Assembly: GCA_023405875.1 (NCBI GenBank)
Contig: JAEXXN010000414.1
Coordinates: 1-5,858, forward strand
Direction: 5' to 3'
From: Bacillota bacterium
GTDB taxonomy: Bacteria > Bacillota > Clostridia > Lutisporales > Lutisporaceae
DNA length: 5,858 nt
Under the pieces are notes generated by a model. The model did no database searches. It saw nothing but the letters and a program-made list of their open reading frames with translations, and had not been told where the DNA came from. A program made the translations under genes and the position numbers. Shown one piece after another: positions 5,270 to 5,858 of this stretch (within the stretch, counting starts at the first letter, position 1; the number at the start of each line of letters is the position of its first letter).

Positions 5270-5373
5270 TTGTCGACGGGTATTAAACTACCCGGACAAA
5301 ATATGCATTATAGGACAATAATGTGTGATTGTGTCGCACGTATATACATTCCATAAAGAAAGAGGTGAATAGA
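5270..5373 (+). promoter_or_regulatory. Structured 5' leader of rpmE (possible ribosomal-protein leader)
   Basis: At the predicted transcript 5' end, TTGTC (5270-5274) pairs with GACAA (5295-5299) and CGGGTA (5277-5282) with TACCCG (5289-5294). This is an 11-bp stem with a 2-nt GA bulge and a TTAAAC loop. A second hairpin, ATGTGTGA (5321-5328) with TCGCACGT (5334-5341), includes two G-U pairs. AGAGGTG (5361-5367) is the ribosome binding site. Structured leaders bound by the encoded protein are known for several ribosomal-protein genes, and L31 leader motifs have been proposed in other bacteria. I cannot tell whether this matches one of them. No terminator-like hairpin with a U-run precedes the gene, so any control would more likely act on translation or stability. 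Confidence 0.5.
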
Positions 5374-5595
5374 ATGAAAGAAGGAATCCATCCAAAGTAT
5401 GGAGAGTCAGTTGTAAAATGTGCTTGTGGAGAAACATTTGAAACAGGTTCGGTAAAAAAGGAAATCAAAGTGGAAATTTGTTCCAAGTGTCATCCTTTCT
5501 TTACAGGAAAGCAGAAACTCGTAGATACAGGCGGTCGTGTAGACAGATTCAAGAAGAGATTTAACTTGGATAAGGTAGAAAATAAAGAAGAATAA
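5374..5595 (+). CDS. rpmE: Large-subunit ribosomal protein L31, zinc-binding (C+) type
   Basis: This 73-aa protein of the 50S subunit contributes to bridges between the ribosomal subunits. It starts MKEGIHPKYG and carries the zinc ligands C16, C18 (CAC), C36 and C39 (CSKC), marking it as the zinc-containing form rather than the cysteine-free paralogue made under zinc starvation. ETGSVKKEIKVEICSKCHPF and GGRVDRFKKRF are close to B. subtilis RpmE. The start at ATG 5374 has AGAGGTG 6 nt upstream. An in-frame TTG at 5329 would only add 15 unrelated residues encoded by the leader. It has its own promoter and a very strong terminator, so it is a single-gene unit between rho and tdk. Confidence 0.97.
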   Translation: MKEGIHPKYGESVVKCACGETFETGSVKKEIKVEICSKCHPFFTGKQKLVDTGGRVDRFKKRFNLDKVENKEE

Positions 5596-5599
5596 TTCG

Positions 5600-5637
5600 T
5601 AGAGGTTAAAGTCAGCTTTAACCTCTATTTATTTTTT
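5600..5637 (+). terminator. Strong Rho-independent terminator of rpmE
   Basis: TAGAGGTTAAAG (5600-5611) and CTTTAACCTCTA (5616-5627) form a perfect 12-bp stem with a TCAG tetraloop, followed by TTTATTTTTT (5628-5637). It begins 5 nt after the rpmE stop codon. Confidence 0.95.
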
Positions 5638-5667
5638 GTAGGGAACGACGGGAGCAACCTTCCCTAC
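5638..5667 (+). repeat. Inverted repeat abutting the tdk -35 element
   Basis: GTAGGGAA (5638-5645) and TTCCCTAC (5660-5667) are perfect 8-bp inverted arms around a 14-nt centre. The left arm starts right after the rpmE terminator T-tract and the right arm ends at the base before the tdk TTGTCA. It could be an operator, part of the terminator, or a small dispersed palindrome, since its first ten bases recur at 2169-2178. Confidence 0.55.
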
Positions 5668-5696
5668 TTGTCATATATTATCATAATATATATAAT
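5668..5696 (+). promoter_or_regulatory. Sigma-A promoter of tdk
   Basis: TTGTCA (5668-5673) and TATAAT (5691-5696) are 17 nt apart and differ from consensus at a single base. Transcription would start near 5703, giving a leader of about 33 nt. Confidence 0.82.
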
Positions 5697-5735
5697 AGTG
5701 TAGGAAGGGAAAATACTACATATGGGGGTTGAAAT

Positions 5736-5858
5736 ATGTACGGACCAAAGGATCATGGATGGATCGAAGTCGTAGTTGGGCCAATGTTCAGCGGTAAAAG
5801 CGAGGAATTGATCAGAAGGATAAACAGGGCAAGGATAGCAAAGCAGAAGGTCCAAGTT
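5736..5858 (+). CDS. tdk: Thymidine kinase, 3'-truncated
   Basis: This is the first 41 codons of thymidine kinase (type II, TK1-like), which phosphorylates thymidine with ATP in pyrimidine salvage in the cytosol. The product starts MYGPKDHGWIEVVV and contains the P-loop GPMFSGKS (15-22) followed by EELIRRINRA, diagnostic of this family. The lid and zinc-ribbon regions lie beyond the window. The start at ATG 5736 has only a modest GGGGG ribosome binding site (5724-5728), 7 nt away. It has its own near-consensus promoter and lies downstream of the rpmE terminator. Confidence 0.96.
   Translation, partial: MYGPKDHGWIEVVVGPMFSGKSEELIRRINRARIAKQKVQV

Noticed and set aside
5271..5277. TGTCGAC as a Spo0A box upstream of rpmE
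   Set aside because: It differs from TGTCGAA at the last base, lies downstream of the -10, and is explained by the leader hairpin stem.

Overview
The window looks like a chromosomal stretch from a spore-forming member of the Clostridia, with moderate G+C, strong AGGAGG-type ribosome binding sites and compact sigma-A promoters. Three things point there: the rho - rpmE - tdk gene order, close resemblance of the proteins to Firmicutes versions (a PgcA-type sugar mutase, a thymidine kinase beginning MYGPKDHGW), and promoters matching the sporulation sigma factor SigH. Genus cannot be fixed from the sequence; a cellulolytic or amino-acid-fermenting clostridium is possible, but this is a guess. All genes are on the + strand.

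Layout. Positions 1-1121 hold the 3' two-thirds of a phosphoglucomutase/phosphomannomutase gene. After a 133-bp gap containing a consensus SigH-type promoter (1184-1210) comes a stand-alone receiver protein closely resembling Spo0F (1255-1656). A sigma-A promoter (1697-1725) then precedes kal (1757-2140) and kce (2270-3085), which encode two consecutive enzymes of anaerobic lysine fermentation. These two genes are separated by 129 bp of highly foldable sequence. A second consensus SigH-type promoter (3145-3171) precedes a small cysteine-rich, zinc-ribbon-like protein of unknown function (3200-3574), which ends in a probable intrinsic terminator. Next are rho (3716-5125, TTG start), a 248-bp gap with a promoter and a structured leader, rpmE (5374-5595) with a very strong terminator, and the first 41 codons of tdk (5736 to the edge) behind a near-perfect sigma-A promoter.

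Function. Kce joins 3-keto-5-aminohexanoate with acetyl-CoA to give acetoacetate and 3-aminobutyryl-CoA; Kal removes ammonia from the latter to give crotonyl-CoA. The rest of the lysine pathway (aminomutases, dehydrogenase, CoA transferase) is not in the window. Rho, L31 and thymidine kinase form a housekeeping block, each with its own promoter. The two SigH-type sites suggest that the Spo0F-like gene and the cysteine-rich gene are both induced at the transition to stationary phase or sporulation.

Most worth a second look: the paired SigH-type promoters, the Spo0F-like protein in a clostridial setting with an extended loop after its phospho-aspartate, the unassigned structured element between kal and kce, the uncharacterised cysteine-rich protein, and the rpmE leader. 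I did not find a clear new defence, mobile or CRISPR-type system.
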